DNA of 57,981 nucleotides. Source: Selenomonadales bacterium (GTDB lineage: Bacteria; Bacillota; UBA994). Below the pieces are notes generated by a model, which saw only the letters and a program-made list of their open reading frames with translations, was not told the origin of the DNA and did not search any database. Both the position numbers and the translations under genes were made by a program. The stretch covers positions 1-57,981 of the forward strand of contig JAGXRZ010000063.1 of the NCBI GenBank assembly GCA_018335585.1. The letters are read 5' to 3'. Positions 33,299-41,729 of this stretch are shown in pieces; position 1 is the stretch's first letter; every line of letters starts with the position of its first letter.

Positions 33299-33310
33299 AC
33301 TCAGCAAACA

Positions 33311-33832
33311 CTACCTTGGCGGTAGTAGCTCCAATCCGTCGATGGCGCTTTGGATTTTGGCTCTGTCCCCAGTAGTCCACAACTCCCAGTTCAGAGCTTC
33401 ATTGAGCCTGCGGACATTTTCGGAAATAATCCCGATTCTTCGATCTAACTCGGGGTCAACTCCCGGCCCTTTATAGGCCACGATAGCCTCTCCATTGACA
33501 GCACTAAAGTAGTGGGCATACCCGGCAACAGCAAACATGTCTTGTCTCTGCAATTCATCAGCTAGCCAGCGGCCGGCTGCTCTGGCTGCCATAATATGCC
33601 CTCCCGCGATCCGGATATGCTTGTTGTGTTCCTCAGGACTAGACGAGGCCGCAAGTAAGAAATAGGCATGGGCGTGGTACACAGACGCTGCAAAATTTTG
33701 CCCAATTCTGATCAATCGCTCACGGTCAACTGCCTTCCGCTCCTCGGCGCGGAAATACATGATGCCGCCGATTGCGACTAGCAACAGAACAACTACTACT
33801 GCACGCTTTGCCCAAACCATTTTCGCTTCCAT
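33311..33832 (-). CDS. Membrane-anchored hypothetical protein, 173 aa
   Basis: Minus-strand ATG at 33832 with GGGGAG eight bases upstream. One N-terminal transmembrane helix (AVVVVLLLVAIGGIMYF, about 9-25) precedes a helical extracytoplasmic domain (RLIRIGQNFAASVYHAHAYF, IAGGHIMAARAAGRWLADEL, ISENVRRLNEALNWELW). No family recognised. It lies between two 97-bp direct repeats and is opposite in direction to its neighbours, suggesting an inserted cargo gene. Confidence 0.6.
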   Translation of the reverse strand: MEAKMVWAKRAVVVVLLLVAIGGIMYFRAEERKAVDRERLIRIGQNFAASVYHAHAYFLLAASSSPEEHNKHIRIAGGHIMAARAAGRWLADELQRQDMFAVAGYAHYFSAVNGEAIVAYKGPGVDPELDRRIGIISENVRRLNEALNWELWTTGDRAKIQSAIDGLELLPPR

Positions 33833-33848
33833 CTTTGCACTCCCCGTT

Positions 33849-33945
33849 CTTTCGTCAAGATTAGCTGCCAAATACATGATATAATCTGCACAGTATGTGG
33901 CACAAGGACAATATTGTGACGCGATGACACAATAGGAGGGTGATG
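33849..33945 (+). repeat. 97-bp direct repeat, right copy
   Basis: Right partner of 33158-33254. It contains a TATAAT box (GATATAATC at about 33878) and ends in GGAGGGTGATG, so it may carry a promoter and ribosome binding site. Confidence 0.7.
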
Positions 33946-34026
33946 CTACTTGAGCACGGCGACTCGGCCACAGCATATATGTTACTGAAGGAAGCCTGCG
34001 AACTAAACAGACTGGCTAGGCGCTGA
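33943..34026 (+). CDS. Possible 27-aa leader peptide or gene remnant
   Basis: ATG 33943 follows GGAGGG; the frame reads MLLEHGDSATAYMLLKEACE and ends with a stop at 34024-34026. It may be a truncated gene start created by the repeat duplication, or a leader for ytxC. Evidence is thin. Confidence 0.25.
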   Translation: MLLEHGDSATAYMLLKEACELNRLARR

Positions 34027-34110
34027 AAAGGTGGCGACATAAACTGGAACCTCCCTTCCGTATGAACGATTTTGCCTGCACATATACTACTTCTGAACGA
34101 AGGGAGTGTG

Positions 34111-35013
34111 ATGTGGATGGAAGTCGTATCTATCGGAACCACTGCTCCCACCTACCTGCTGCGCGAGAGGCTGGCGCAGAAGCTGCAGTGTCTCGTGGAC
34201 GAAGGCGTCACCGTAGAGGTGCTCGAAACTAGGGGCCGCTCGGTGAATAGCATCAGCGTTATGGTCGACGTTGCTCCGGAGAGCAGCTTCTCGTTCTCTG
34301 AGCTAAACCATTTGGGGCGACAGTGCACATCAGCAGCACTTGCCGACTTTTTGATTGAGGATTGGTGTCAGCGCAAGCTAGCGGAGATAATTCAGCGCGA
34401 CTTCGGCTACTTTAGTGCCGAGGAGCGCCACAAGATTGAGCTCGTAACGGAACGCCTCCTGCAAACAGGGGGTCTAAGGTGGACAAAGCTCAGGGATACG
34501 ATTGAGGAGTTTCTTGCCCACAACCGGCACATTAACGCGGATGGATTTCTCAGGTTTCGTATGCGGCATCTTCTGCCTGAACTTGGCGAAACAGTGAGTG
34601 AGGCGGTTGACGAGTTTCTCGTAGCCAAGGAGTACACCGAGTTCATACGTCTCTTGCGCTACTTTGTGGATATTCAGCAGCCGAAGTTGCCTTTGGTACA
34701 TCTTGTGCTTACCGCCGAGGGCCGCTGCAACATTTTCGGCGTGGATGGTGAGCCTGTGCGGCACCAATATCTTGACGGCTTCAGCGGTGATGGGGATTGT
34801 GAATCTGACGTAAGTTATGAAGACTTGTTGATCAGTGCCTTGATTACGTTAGCACCCGCTCGGCTTATCCTGCATGGTAAGAACATACAAAGGGGGAACG
34901 AGCTCGGGGACACCATACGCAATATTTTCGATGGCCGTCTGACCGAATGCGACGTGTGCGAACTGTGTCGCCGAACGCGTTCAAGTGCGACACAGGAGGC
35001 GGCAAAGCCATAG
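34111..35013 (+). CDS. ytxC: Sporulation protein YtxC family
   Basis: ATG 34111 after AAGGGAG. The C-terminal half shows the YtxC pattern: INADGFLRFRMRHLLPELGE, AVDEFLVAKEYTEFIRLLRY, FVDIQQPKLPLVHLV and DLLISALITLAPARLILHG. In Bacillus subtilis ytxC lies just upstream of thrS, as here (with an MFS gene between). YtxC is a cytoplasmic protein conserved in endospore formers and of unknown biochemical role. The ~300-aa length fits the family. Its presence indicates a spore-forming lineage. Confidence 0.8.
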   Translation: MWMEVVSIGTTAPTYLLRERLAQKLQCLVDEGVTVEVLETRGRSVNSISVMVDVAPESSFSFSELNHLGRQCTSAALADFLIEDWCQRKLAEIIQRDFGYFSAEERHKIELVTERLLQTGGLRWTKLRDTIEEFLAHNRHINADGFLRFRMRHLLPELGETVSEAVDEFLVAKEYTEFIRLLRYFVDIQQPKLPLVHLVLTAEGRCNIFGVDGEPVRHQYLDGFSGDGDCESDVSYEDLLISALITLAPARLILHGKNIQRGNELGDTIRNIFDGRLTECDVCELCRRTRSSATQEAAKP

Positions 35014-35033
35014 TGCATATTAGGTAACGGTAG

Positions 35034-35064
35034 CCCCCCGAGGTCGGGGGGTTGTAAGTTTTTT
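35034..35064 (+). terminator. Rho-independent terminator after ytxC
   Basis: CCCCCCG (35034-35040), loop AGGT, CGGGGGG (35045-35051), with TTTTTT at 35059-35064. Confidence 0.75.
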
Positions 35065-35104
35065 GGCCTTGTGATAGCTTAGAACAGCAGAACGGAGGCC
35101 GCCT

Positions 35105-36286
35105 ATGTTTCGCAAATTACCCAGAGATCTATTAATCATCTACTTTTCGCTGTTGTTCTTTGCCGTAGGCACGGGCCTTTATAGCGTTATTATGCCCGCA
35201 TATATTCGCGAGCTTGGCGCAAGCGCGGTGGAGTTGGGGCTACTTAGTGCTATTGCCATGGCGATTGGCGCAGTGGCCGCGCTGCCGGGCGGAATATGGA
35301 CGGATCGCTATGAGCGCAGGAGCCTAATGCTTATTGGTTGGGCAATGTGTGTTCCCGCACCTTTAATTTTCGCGTATGCGCCACACTGGATGTGGCTGAT
35401 TCCCGGCTACTTTCTTATCAATTTCTCTATGTTTAGCACGAATGCTATGCAGGCCTACATGACCTCGCGGAGTTCACCTAGCGAGCGAAGCTTTGTCTTT
35501 GCTACCGTCCACTCTGCCTTTTCTGTCGGGATGATTTTTGCTCCGACGTTAGGTGGTTTTCTGGCCGAGCAGTGGTCCATGCGCGTGACGTTTGCGGCGA
35601 GTCTGCTCTTTTATGCTCTATCTGCCAGTATCCTGCTTAAGCTTGCGCCTAACCCGCCTACCGCCTGCCTAGCGAAGGCCCCGCTACGCCTTGACCCTCG
35701 CTTGTATCCGAAGCGGTTTTGGCTCCTGGTCGTAGTCTTTGTCGGGGTCTGGTACGTGATGTTCCTGCCGTTTAACTTTAACACGCCTTACTTGCAGGAC
35801 GTAGCTAGGCTAAGCTTGCTGCGCATCGGTCTGCTCGGCTCGGTTGCAGCGGTTGGCGGCGCACTCTTGGCCCCTGTCCTCGGGCGCCTCGCCGACAGAG
35901 TCGGCACGTGGCGGGTGCTGGGCGGCTGCTTACTGGTTTTTGCTGTGTCTTATATTCTGCAGCTCCTTTATCCGTCGCCCATTGTGCTCGCCATTGTATT
36001 CTTTGTGCGTGGCGGCACCAATGCGATGATGTCGCTGATGACGGCTTTAGTAAGCGGCGTTGTAGAGGAGAAGACTCTCGGGATGAGCTTTGCCATGTAC
36101 AATTTGGCTACCGGCTTCGCTACTGCCGTCGCCCCCTACACTGCGGGCTGGATGTACGCCGAGTCCGCGCAGGCACCGTTTATTGTGGCCGCAATTCTGG
36201 CACTGGTGTTTGGCGCAACCTTCTTGCTGGCCCCAAGCCGTTTGGCACATCGCTTCGCAAAACCTGCCGTTGACGAAGCGGTTTAG
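35105..36286 (+). CDS. MFS transporter, 393 aa
   Basis: ATG 35105 with GGAGG upstream. Twelve hydrophobic segments can be traced, with the MFS loop 2-3 motif GGIWTDRYERRSLMLIGW (near residue 59) and the equivalent GRLADRVGTWRVLGG in the second half. The N-terminal cytoplasmic stretch is short. Substrate cannot be predicted; the family includes drug and metabolite exporters. The gene is monocistronic, between the ytxC terminator and the thrS leader, whose promoter lies in its last codons. Confidence 0.85.
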   Translation: MFRKLPRDLLIIYFSLLFFAVGTGLYSVIMPAYIRELGASAVELGLLSAIAMAIGAVAALPGGIWTDRYERRSLMLIGWAMCVPAPLIFAYAPHWMWLIPGYFLINFSMFSTNAMQAYMTSRSSPSERSFVFATVHSAFSVGMIFAPTLGGFLAEQWSMRVTFAASLLFYALSASILLKLAPNPPTACLAKAPLRLDPRLYPKRFWLLVVVFVGVWYVMFLPFNFNTPYLQDVARLSLLRIGLLGSVAAVGGALLAPVLGRLADRVGTWRVLGGCLLVFAVSYILQLLYPSPIVLAIVFFVRGGTNAMMSLMTALVSGVVEEKTLGMSFAMYNLATGFATAVAPYTAGWMYAESAQAPFIVAAILALVFGATFLLAPSRLAHRFAKPAVDEAV

Positions 36287-36298
36287 ATGAGATATAGT
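36270..36298 (+). promoter_or_regulatory. Sigma-A promoter for thrS T-box leader
   Basis: TTGACG (36270-36275), 17-bp spacer, TATAGT (36293-36298), at the end of the MFS gene and just before the T-box leader. Confidence 0.65.
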
Positions 36299-36304
36299 AT
36301 TTAA

Positions 36305-36605
36305 AAGCTTTGACGGAGGAAGGCTCGCACAGACGCCTCACCAGAGAAAAGGGCCATGTGAATTTAGCGGCTAGCGAAGTTCACAGGCTGAAAGCCCTTT
36401 AGGTGTATGCAGAGTCTACCACCTCCTGAGCTGCGGCCGAGCGCATTTCGTGTCAACGAAGGCGCGAAGGTTTGCCGTACACGTGCGTTAAGCGTTTAAG
36501 ATGGGCCGTGAGTTTATATCGTGAAACTCACTCGGCCAACAAGGGTGGAACCGCGGGAATTACTCCTCGTCCCTGCTAAGGCAGTGGCACGGGGAGTTTT
36601 TGCTT
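36305..36605 (+). ncRNA. Threonine T-box riboswitch
   Basis: The T-box sequence AAGGGTGGAACCGCGGG is at 36541-36557. Upstream lies a long stem I region with a candidate specifier ACC within CTACCACC (about 36417-36423), matching threonine, and a stem III hairpin (GGCCGTGAGTTT with AAACTCACTCGGCC). Downstream, ACTCC at 36562 pairs with GGGGAGT before a T-run (36597-36601) as the terminator. Uncharged tRNA-Thr would stabilise the antiterminator and switch on thrS. Confidence 0.9.
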
Positions 36606-36634
36606 TATCTAAATTTAACTTAGGAGGAAACAAA

Positions 36635-38545
36635 ATGAAGAACATCAGTGTGTATCTAAGTGACGGCGCTAAGCGCGAACTGCCGCAGGGAGCAACCGCC
36701 CGCGACCTAGCCGAAGCCATCAGCCCACGCCTCGCCAAAGACGCCGTAGCCGCCAAAGTAAACAACCAAGTGGTCGACCTCGCGCGCCCCTTGCCGGATG
36801 AGGCACAAGTGCAAATCCTTACCTCCGACTCACTCGACGCGCTTGAAGTCCTGCGGCACACCGCGGCACATGTGATGGCACAAGCAGTCATTCGCTTGTT
36901 CCCAGGGGTTAAACTAGGCATCGGCCCAAGCATTAAGGACGGCTTCTACTACGACTTCGCCGTGTCCGAAACCTTCAAGCCCGAAGACCTAGAGCGCATA
37001 GAGGCCGAGATGCGCAAAATCGTGGCCCAAAAGAGCCCGCTTAAGCGCCACGCCATCAACCGGACCGAGGCCATCGAGATGTTTCGCAGTCAGAACGAAG
37101 TCTTTAAGGTTGAGCTTATCGAAGACCTGCCGGTTGACGCCGAACTCACCTACTACAAGCACGACGATTTTCTCGACCTTTGCGCGGGGCCGCATCTTCC
37201 CGACACGGGCTTTGTTAAAGCATTTAAGCTGCTCTCTATTGCCGGTGCTTACTGGCGTGGCGATGAAAAACGTCCCATGCTGCAGCGCATTTACGGTACG
37301 GCCTTCTTTAAGCAAGCCGCGCTTGACGAGTATCTGCACAGGCTTGAGGAAGCCAAAAAGCGCGACCATCGCAAGCTAGGCAAAGAGCTTGACTTGTTCA
37401 GTATCCAAGAAGAAGGGCCCGGCTTCCCGTTTTATCATCCCAAGGGCATGATTATTCGCAATGAACTGGAAGATTTCTGGCGCAAAGAGCACAGGAAGGC
37501 CGGCTACCAAGAGATTCGCACGCCGATTATCCTAAACCGCGTCTTGTGGGAGCGCTCCGGCCACTGGGCACATTACCGTGAAAACATGTACTTCACCAAA
37601 ATCGACGACCTCGATTACGCGGTTAAGCCCATGAACTGCCCAGGCTCCATGCTCGTTTACCGCAATGGCTTCCACAGCTATAAGGACTTGCCCCTGCGGT
37701 ACTGCGAACTCGGGCTCGTGCACCGCCATGAGCTATCGGGAGCGCTACACGGCATGGCGCGGGTGCGCGCCTTTACGCAAGATGACTCCCACATCTTTAT
37801 GACTCCGTCCCAAATCGAAGCAGAAGTGGCGAGAGTTATCGCCTTAGTTCACAAGTTCTACACCATCTTTGACTTAAAGTACAGGGTAGAGCTCTCCACG
37901 CGCCCCGAAAAGGCGATGGGGGACATTGCGGTGTGGAACATCGCCGAAGCGGCGCTGGAGACTGTGCTTAAGGACAAAGGCATTAACTACAAGCTTAACC
38001 CTGGCGACGGCGCGTTTTACGGCCCAAAGATTGACTTTCACATCGAGGACAGCATCGGCCGCAGTTGGCAGTGTGCGACTATTCAGCTAGATTTTCAGAT
38101 GCCGGAGAAGTTTGACCTTACCTACATCGGCGAAGACGGCGAAAAGCATCGGCCGGTAGTAATCCACCGCGTTCTCTACGGCGCCATCGAGCGGTTTATC
38201 GCTATGCTTATCGAGCATTTCGCGGGTGCTTTCCCACTGTGGTTATCGCCTGTGCAGGCTGCTGTGCTCCCCATAACGGACCGCGCGCGCGAGTACGCCG
38301 AGAAGGTAGTAGCAGAGCTAGAGGAAGCCGGTATCCGCGCGGAGCTAGACGCCCGCAACGAGAAAATTGGCTTTAAGATTCGCGAGGCGCAAATGCAGAA
38401 AGTGCCGTACATGCTGGTTATCGGCGACAAAGAAGTACAAGAGGGCACGGTAGCTGTGCGTACGCGCGAAGGTGGGGACCGCGGAGCTGCGCCGTTAGCC
38501 GAAGTTATCGCGAATCTCACCCAACAGATCAAGGACAAAAAATAG
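36635..38545 (+). CDS. thrS: Threonyl-tRNA synthetase
   Basis: ATG 36635, preceded by TTAGGAGGAAACAAA, gives 636 aa, the usual length. Domains in order: TGS (1-62), editing domain with RHTAAHVMAQAV (near 74) and DLCAGPHLPDTG, class II core with GPGFPFYHPKGM, MNCPGSMLVY (zinc-binding Cys), RVRAFTQDDSHIF and YGAIERFIAMLIEHFAG, then the anticodon-binding domain (IREAQMQKVPYMLVIGDKE). It charges tRNA-Thr with threonine. Controlled by the T-box leader immediately upstream. Confidence 0.98.
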   Translation: MKNISVYLSDGAKRELPQGATARDLAEAISPRLAKDAVAAKVNNQVVDLARPLPDEAQVQILTSDSLDALEVLRHTAAHVMAQAVIRLFPGVKLGIGPSIKDGFYYDFAVSETFKPEDLERIEAEMRKIVAQKSPLKRHAINRTEAIEMFRSQNEVFKVELIEDLPVDAELTYYKHDDFLDLCAGPHLPDTGFVKAFKLLSIAGAYWRGDEKRPMLQRIYGTAFFKQAALDEYLHRLEEAKKRDHRKLGKELDLFSIQEEGPGFPFYHPKGMIIRNELEDFWRKEHRKAGYQEIRTPIILNRVLWERSGHWAHYRENMYFTKIDDLDYAVKPMNCPGSMLVYRNGFHSYKDLPLRYCELGLVHRHELSGALHGMARVRAFTQDDSHIFMTPSQIEAEVARVIALVHKFYTIFDLKYRVELSTRPEKAMGDIAVWNIAEAALETVLKDKGINYKLNPGDGAFYGPKIDFHIEDSIGRSWQCATIQLDFQMPEKFDLTYIGEDGEKHRPVVIHRVLYGAIERFIAMLIEHFAGAFPLWLSPVQAAVLPITDRAREYAEKVVAELEEAGIRAELDARNEKIGFKIREAQMQKVPYMLVIGDKEVQEGTVAVRTREGGDRGAAPLAEVIANLTQQIKDKK

Positions 38546-38564
38546 GAGTAAAGGAGGCAATGTT

Positions 38565-38864
38565 ATGGCTATAGTGCACGTCTCTATTACGCCTATTGGC
38601 ACAGGTAGCACTAGTATTAGCCCCTACGTCGCGGCGTGCCACGCGGTGCTACGCGCTAAGCCTAACCTTAAGTGGCAGCTTACCCCGATGGGGACAATCA
38701 TTGAGGGTGAACTCAGTGAAATTCTAGCTGTCATTCAGGAAATGCACGAAGTGCCCTTTACCAAAGGTGCCCTCCGCGTCTCCACCCAAATAAAAATCGA
38801 CGACCGCCGCGATAAAGAAGCCACCATGACTGCGAAAGTCGAGTCGGTCGAGGAGAAGCTTTAG
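38565..38864 (+). CDS. MTH1187-family thiamine-binding protein
   Basis: ATG 38565 with AAAGGAGG upstream, 19 bp after thrS. The 99-aa product follows the MTH1187/YqgV pattern: VHVSITPIGTGSTSISPYVA, LKWQLTPMGTIIEGEL and KGALRVSTQIKIDDRRD. These small ferredoxin-fold proteins bind thiamine or related compounds; the physiological role is unsettled. Probably co-transcribed with thrS. Confidence 0.88.
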   Translation: MAIVHVSITPIGTGSTSISPYVAACHAVLRAKPNLKWQLTPMGTIIEGELSEILAVIQEMHEVPFTKGALRVSTQIKIDDRRDKEATMTAKVESVEEKL

Positions 38865-38877
38865 GCCCGGCAGATTT

Positions 38878-38891
38878 GTGATATTTGTCAC
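38878..38891 (+). promoter_or_regulatory. Crp/Fnr-type operator upstream of hcp
   Basis: GTGA-TATTTG-TCAC (38878-38891) is a perfect dyad with the 6-bp spacing of Crp/Fnr sites, 70 bp before the hcp start codon. HcpR-type regulators activate hcp from such sites. Confidence 0.6.
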
Positions 38892-38960
38892 TGAAAAAGT
38901 GAAGTAAATCATCTAGACTGTTGTTGAACCAAGTTAAGTATTTGGAAGGAGCTACGGTCT

Positions 38961-40250
38961 ATGATGTTTTGCTATCAGTGTGAACAGACCCCCAAGGGCG
39001 GCTGCACCAAGGTCGGCGTGTGCGGCAAGAACGAGGACATCGCGAGCCTTCAGGACACCACGATCTTTGGCTTGAAGGGCATTGCTGCCTATGCCACGCA
39101 TGCGCGGCAGCTCGGCTACACCGACCCCGAGGTGGATGGTGTTACGCACGAGGCGCTGTATATGACGCTGACTAATTCTAACTTCAACCTAGAAGAGCAC
39201 CTAGGCATGGCCATGAAGGTAGGCAAAGCAGCAGTTAAGGTGATGGACTTACTTGACCGCGCGCATCTTGACCGCCTCGGCGTACCACAACCTGTGGTCG
39301 TTTCGCAGGACAAGGTCGAGGGGCATTCTATCCTAGTCACCGGGCACAACTTGCTGGCGCTAGAGGAGCTGCTGAAGCAGAGCGAGGGCAAGGGGATTAA
39401 CATCTACACCCACTCGGAGATGCTGCCCGCACACGGCTACCCGCACCTAAAGAAATACGCTCACCTCAAGGGCAATGTAGGTAAGGCTTGGTACGACCAA
39501 CGCAAAGTATTCGAGGAGTTCCCCGGTGCAATTCTCGGCACGACCAACTGCCTGATGCCGATTAAAGGGACGTACTTCGACCGTTTCTTTTCCTGTGACG
39601 TAGCCGGACTTGAAGGCGTACAGAAGATTGTTGGCGACGACTTCTCGCCGCTGATCGAACGCGCCCTTGCCTTACCTGCCGCAAACGTAGACTCCGCCAA
39701 GACGCTGACTACAGGCTTCCATCACCAGACGGTGCTTGGTATTGCGCCTGAGATTGTCGCGGCAGTGAAGTCAGGTAAGATTCGGAGGTTCTTCGTCATT
39801 GCCGGGTGCGATGCGCCGGGGAAGGGTGGAGAGTACTACAGGACGCTCGCCACAAGTTTGCCACAGGACTGTGTTATCTTGACTACTAGTTGCGGCAAGT
39901 TCCGCTTTAATGATGTCGACTTCGGTGTCGTGCCCGGCACAAGCATTCCGCGCTACATCGACCTCGGGCAGTGCAACAACAGCGGTTCGGCGGTTAAGAT
40001 TGCCGTCGCTTTAGCGGAGGCATTCGGCTGCGGCGTAAACGATCTGCCGCTTAGCATCGTGTTGTCGTGGTTTGAGCAAAAGGCGGTAGCTATTTTACTG
40101 GGGCTCTTTAGCCTAGGCGTGCAGAATATCTACATCGGGCCAAAGCCGCCGGAGTTTATTACGCCGGGAGTGCTCTCTGCTCTGCAGACACACTTTAACC
40201 TGAAGCTTATCGGCAACGCCGCTGACGACTTGGCTGCGATGCTCGGCTAG
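38961..40250 (+). CDS. hcp: Hydroxylamine reductase / hybrid-cluster protein, short form
   Basis: ATG 38961 with GGAAGGAG (38944-38951). The N-terminal cluster motif is CYQCEQTPKGGCTKVGVC. Hybrid-cluster ligands are recognisable: His and Glu in THSEMLPAHGYPH, Cys in GTTNCLMP, Cys in IAGCDAPG, Cys in TTSCGKFRF, Cys in GQCNNSGSA and Glu in SWFEQKAVA. At 429 aa it lacks about 100 residues of the N-terminal helical part found in class I/II enzymes and so resembles the short class III. Hcp reduces hydroxylamine and acts as an NO reductase in nitrosative stress. Confidence 0.95.
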   Translation: MMFCYQCEQTPKGGCTKVGVCGKNEDIASLQDTTIFGLKGIAAYATHARQLGYTDPEVDGVTHEALYMTLTNSNFNLEEHLGMAMKVGKAAVKVMDLLDRAHLDRLGVPQPVVVSQDKVEGHSILVTGHNLLALEELLKQSEGKGINIYTHSEMLPAHGYPHLKKYAHLKGNVGKAWYDQRKVFEEFPGAILGTTNCLMPIKGTYFDRFFSCDVAGLEGVQKIVGDDFSPLIERALALPAANVDSAKTLTTGFHHQTVLGIAPEIVAAVKSGKIRRFFVIAGCDAPGKGGEYYRTLATSLPQDCVILTTSCGKFRFNDVDFGVVPGTSIPRYIDLGQCNNSGSAVKIAVALAEAFGCGVNDLPLSIVLSWFEQKAVAILLGLFSLGVQNIYIGPKPPEFITPGVLSALQTHFNLKLIGNAADDLAAMLG

Positions 40251-40280
40251 GGTGTGCAGAGTGAAAAGCCTGCCTCGGGT

Positions 40281-40332
40281 GTAGGGACGTGCCTGTGGCA
40301 CGTCCGCGGACGTGCGAAACGCACGTCCCTAC
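40281..40332. repeat. Nested palindromic repeat element
   Basis: GTAGGGACGTGC (40281-40292) pairs with GCACGTCCCTAC (40321-40332), enclosing GCACGTCC-GC-GGACGTGC (40298-40315). The element lies directly after hcp and looks like a REP- or MITE-type intergenic repeat. Confidence 0.75.
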
Positions 40333-40361
40333 AAGGTCCTCCAGGCGACGACATCTAGGGC

Positions 40362-40391
40362 TTGACAGCCCTGCTCAGTTCGGAATATAAT
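40362..40391 (+). promoter_or_regulatory. Sigma-A promoter of infC-rpmI-rplT
   Basis: TTGACA (40362-40367), 18-bp spacer, TATAAT (40386-40391): both hexamers match consensus. Confidence 0.8.
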
Positions 40392-40397
40392 CGACGA

Positions 40398-40510
40398 GAA
40401 CAAAGCAGGAGCCATCCGCTTCTCACCTCGTCGACGTATCGGCAGGTAAATAGTGCGCAGTTTTGCTGTGTTGCTTAGAGCGGGTGAATCAACCCGCTCC
40501 TTAAATTTGT
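40398..40510 (+). ncRNA. Probable L20-type autoregulatory leader with attenuator
   Basis: A ~140-nt leader precedes infC. It ends in a terminator-like hairpin GAGCGGGT (40478-40485), 6-nt loop, ACCCGCTC (40492-40499) followed by CTTAAATTT. Bacillota infC operons are known to be controlled by L20 binding the leader mRNA and causing premature termination. Identification rests on position and the hairpin, not on a covariance match. Confidence 0.6.
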
Positions 40511-40540
40511 ACAAACTTAATTCCAGGAGGTGGATACCCC

Positions 40541-41074
40541 ATTAACAAAGACGCAAAGACCGTTGAGCCGCAAGTAAACGAGGAAATCCGAGCCCGCGAA
40601 GTGCGCCTAATCGATGAAAATGGCGAACAGCTAGGTATTAAGCTGTTTCGCGAGGCCTTGCGCATTGCGCAAGAGAGAGGCCTAGACCTTGTTAACGTGG
40701 CCCCAACGGCCAAACCCATAGTCTGTAGAATTATGGACTACGGTAGGTTTAAGTACGAACAGAGCAAAAAGGAGCGCGAAGCGCGCAAGAAGCAACACAT
40801 CATTAACGTCAAGGAGCTTACTTTTAGCCCTAACATTGACGATCACGACCTAGAAACTAAGGCGCGTGCCGCCACGCAGTTCCTTAAGGACGGCGACCGC
40901 GTTAAGGTCACGGTGCGCTTTCGCGGGCGCGAAGTTTCGCATGCTGAGCGCGGCAAGCAGGTGCTCGAGGCCTTCTATAGGTTAGTACAGGACTTATCTA
41001 CCATTGACCGCGAGCCGAGGCTTGAGGGGCGGAACATGAGCATGTTCCTAAACGCCAAGAAACAACAGAGTTAA
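40541..41074 (+). CDS. infC: Translation initiation factor IF-3 (ATT start)
   Basis: The first ATG (40601) falls inside the conserved N domain; extending upstream gives NKDAKTVEPQVNEEIRAREV, so the true start is the rare ATT at 40541, nine bases after AGGAGGTG. An AUU start is the known autoregulatory device of infC in other bacteria. The 177-aa product shows the IF3 N domain (VNEEIRAREVRLIDENGEQL), linker (DYGRFKYEQSKKEREARKKQ) and C domain (KVTVRFRGREVSHAERG). It keeps 30S subunits free and checks start codons. Confidence 0.95.
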   Translation: MNKDAKTVEPQVNEEIRAREVRLIDENGEQLGIKLFREALRIAQERGLDLVNVAPTAKPIVCRIMDYGRFKYEQSKKEREARKKQHIINVKELTFSPNIDDHDLETKARAATQFLKDGDRVKVTVRFRGREVSHAERGKQVLEAFYRLVQDLSTIDREPRLEGRNMSMFLNAKKQQS

Positions 41075-41088
41075 TAGGAGGTCACACC

Positions 41089-41289
41089 ATGCCAAAGGTT
41101 AAGACACACCGCGGCGCCGCCAAAAGGTTTAAGATTACCGGCACAGGCAAGGCCCTAAGGCGCAGCAACATGAAGAACCACCTAAACGAAGCGAAGACTT
41201 CCAAGCGTCTGCGCAACCTGCGCAAAACGCATCTTGTACACGCGACCGACATGGGTCGCCTCAAGGCGCTTATCCCCTACAAATTTTAG
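41089..41289 (+). CDS. rpmI: Large ribosomal subunit protein L35
   Basis: The 66-aa basic protein begins MPKVKTHRGAAKRFKITGTG and contains RSNMKNHLNEAKTSKRLRNL, typical of bL35. It lies 14 bp after infC with AGGAGG upstream, second gene of the infC-rpmI-rplT operon. Confidence 0.97.
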   Translation: MPKVKTHRGAAKRFKITGTGKALRRSNMKNHLNEAKTSKRLRNLRKTHLVHATDMGRLKALIPYKF

Positions 41290-41317
41290 TGGCACAAAAC
41301 ACTGAGGAGGAACCACC

Positions 41318-41677
41318 ATGGCACGTGTAAAGAAGGGCGTCACCGCTCGGGCTCGTCATAAGAAGATTCTCAAACTAGCCAAAGGTTACTGGGGCGCCAA
41401 GAGCAAGCGATTCAAGGTAGCCAATGAGCAAGTTATGAAAGCACTCTACTACGCCTTCCGCGACCGCAGGCGCAAAAAGCGTGATTTCCGCAGACTCTGG
41501 ATTACCCGTATCAATGCTGCCGCACGCATTAACGGCATGTCTTACAGTAGACTTATGAATGGTCTCAAGAAAGCGGGCATCGTTATGAACCGTAAGGTGC
41601 TCTCAGACCTTGCAGTGCGTGAACCGGCTTCATTTGGTCAACTAGTCACCCTAGCTAAGCAGCAGTTCCAGCCGTAA
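41318..41677 (+). CDS. rplT: Large ribosomal subunit protein L20
   Basis: 119 aa beginning [20 protein letters not shown], with [19 protein letters not shown] and [19 protein letters not shown], diagnostic for bL20. AGGAGG precedes the ATG. Besides its ribosomal role in 50S assembly it is expected to repress its own operon through the leader RNA. Confidence 0.97.
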   Translation: MARVKKGVTARARHKKILKLAKGYWGAKSKRFKVANEQVMKALYYAFRDRRRKKRDFRRLWITRINAAARINGMSYSRLMNGLKKAGIVMNRKVLSDLAVREPASFGQLVTLAKQQFQP

Positions 41678-41729
41678 AGATGGGCAGCCGACAGTGTAGA
41701 ATAGCCCGGTTGCCATGTGAGGGCGTTAT

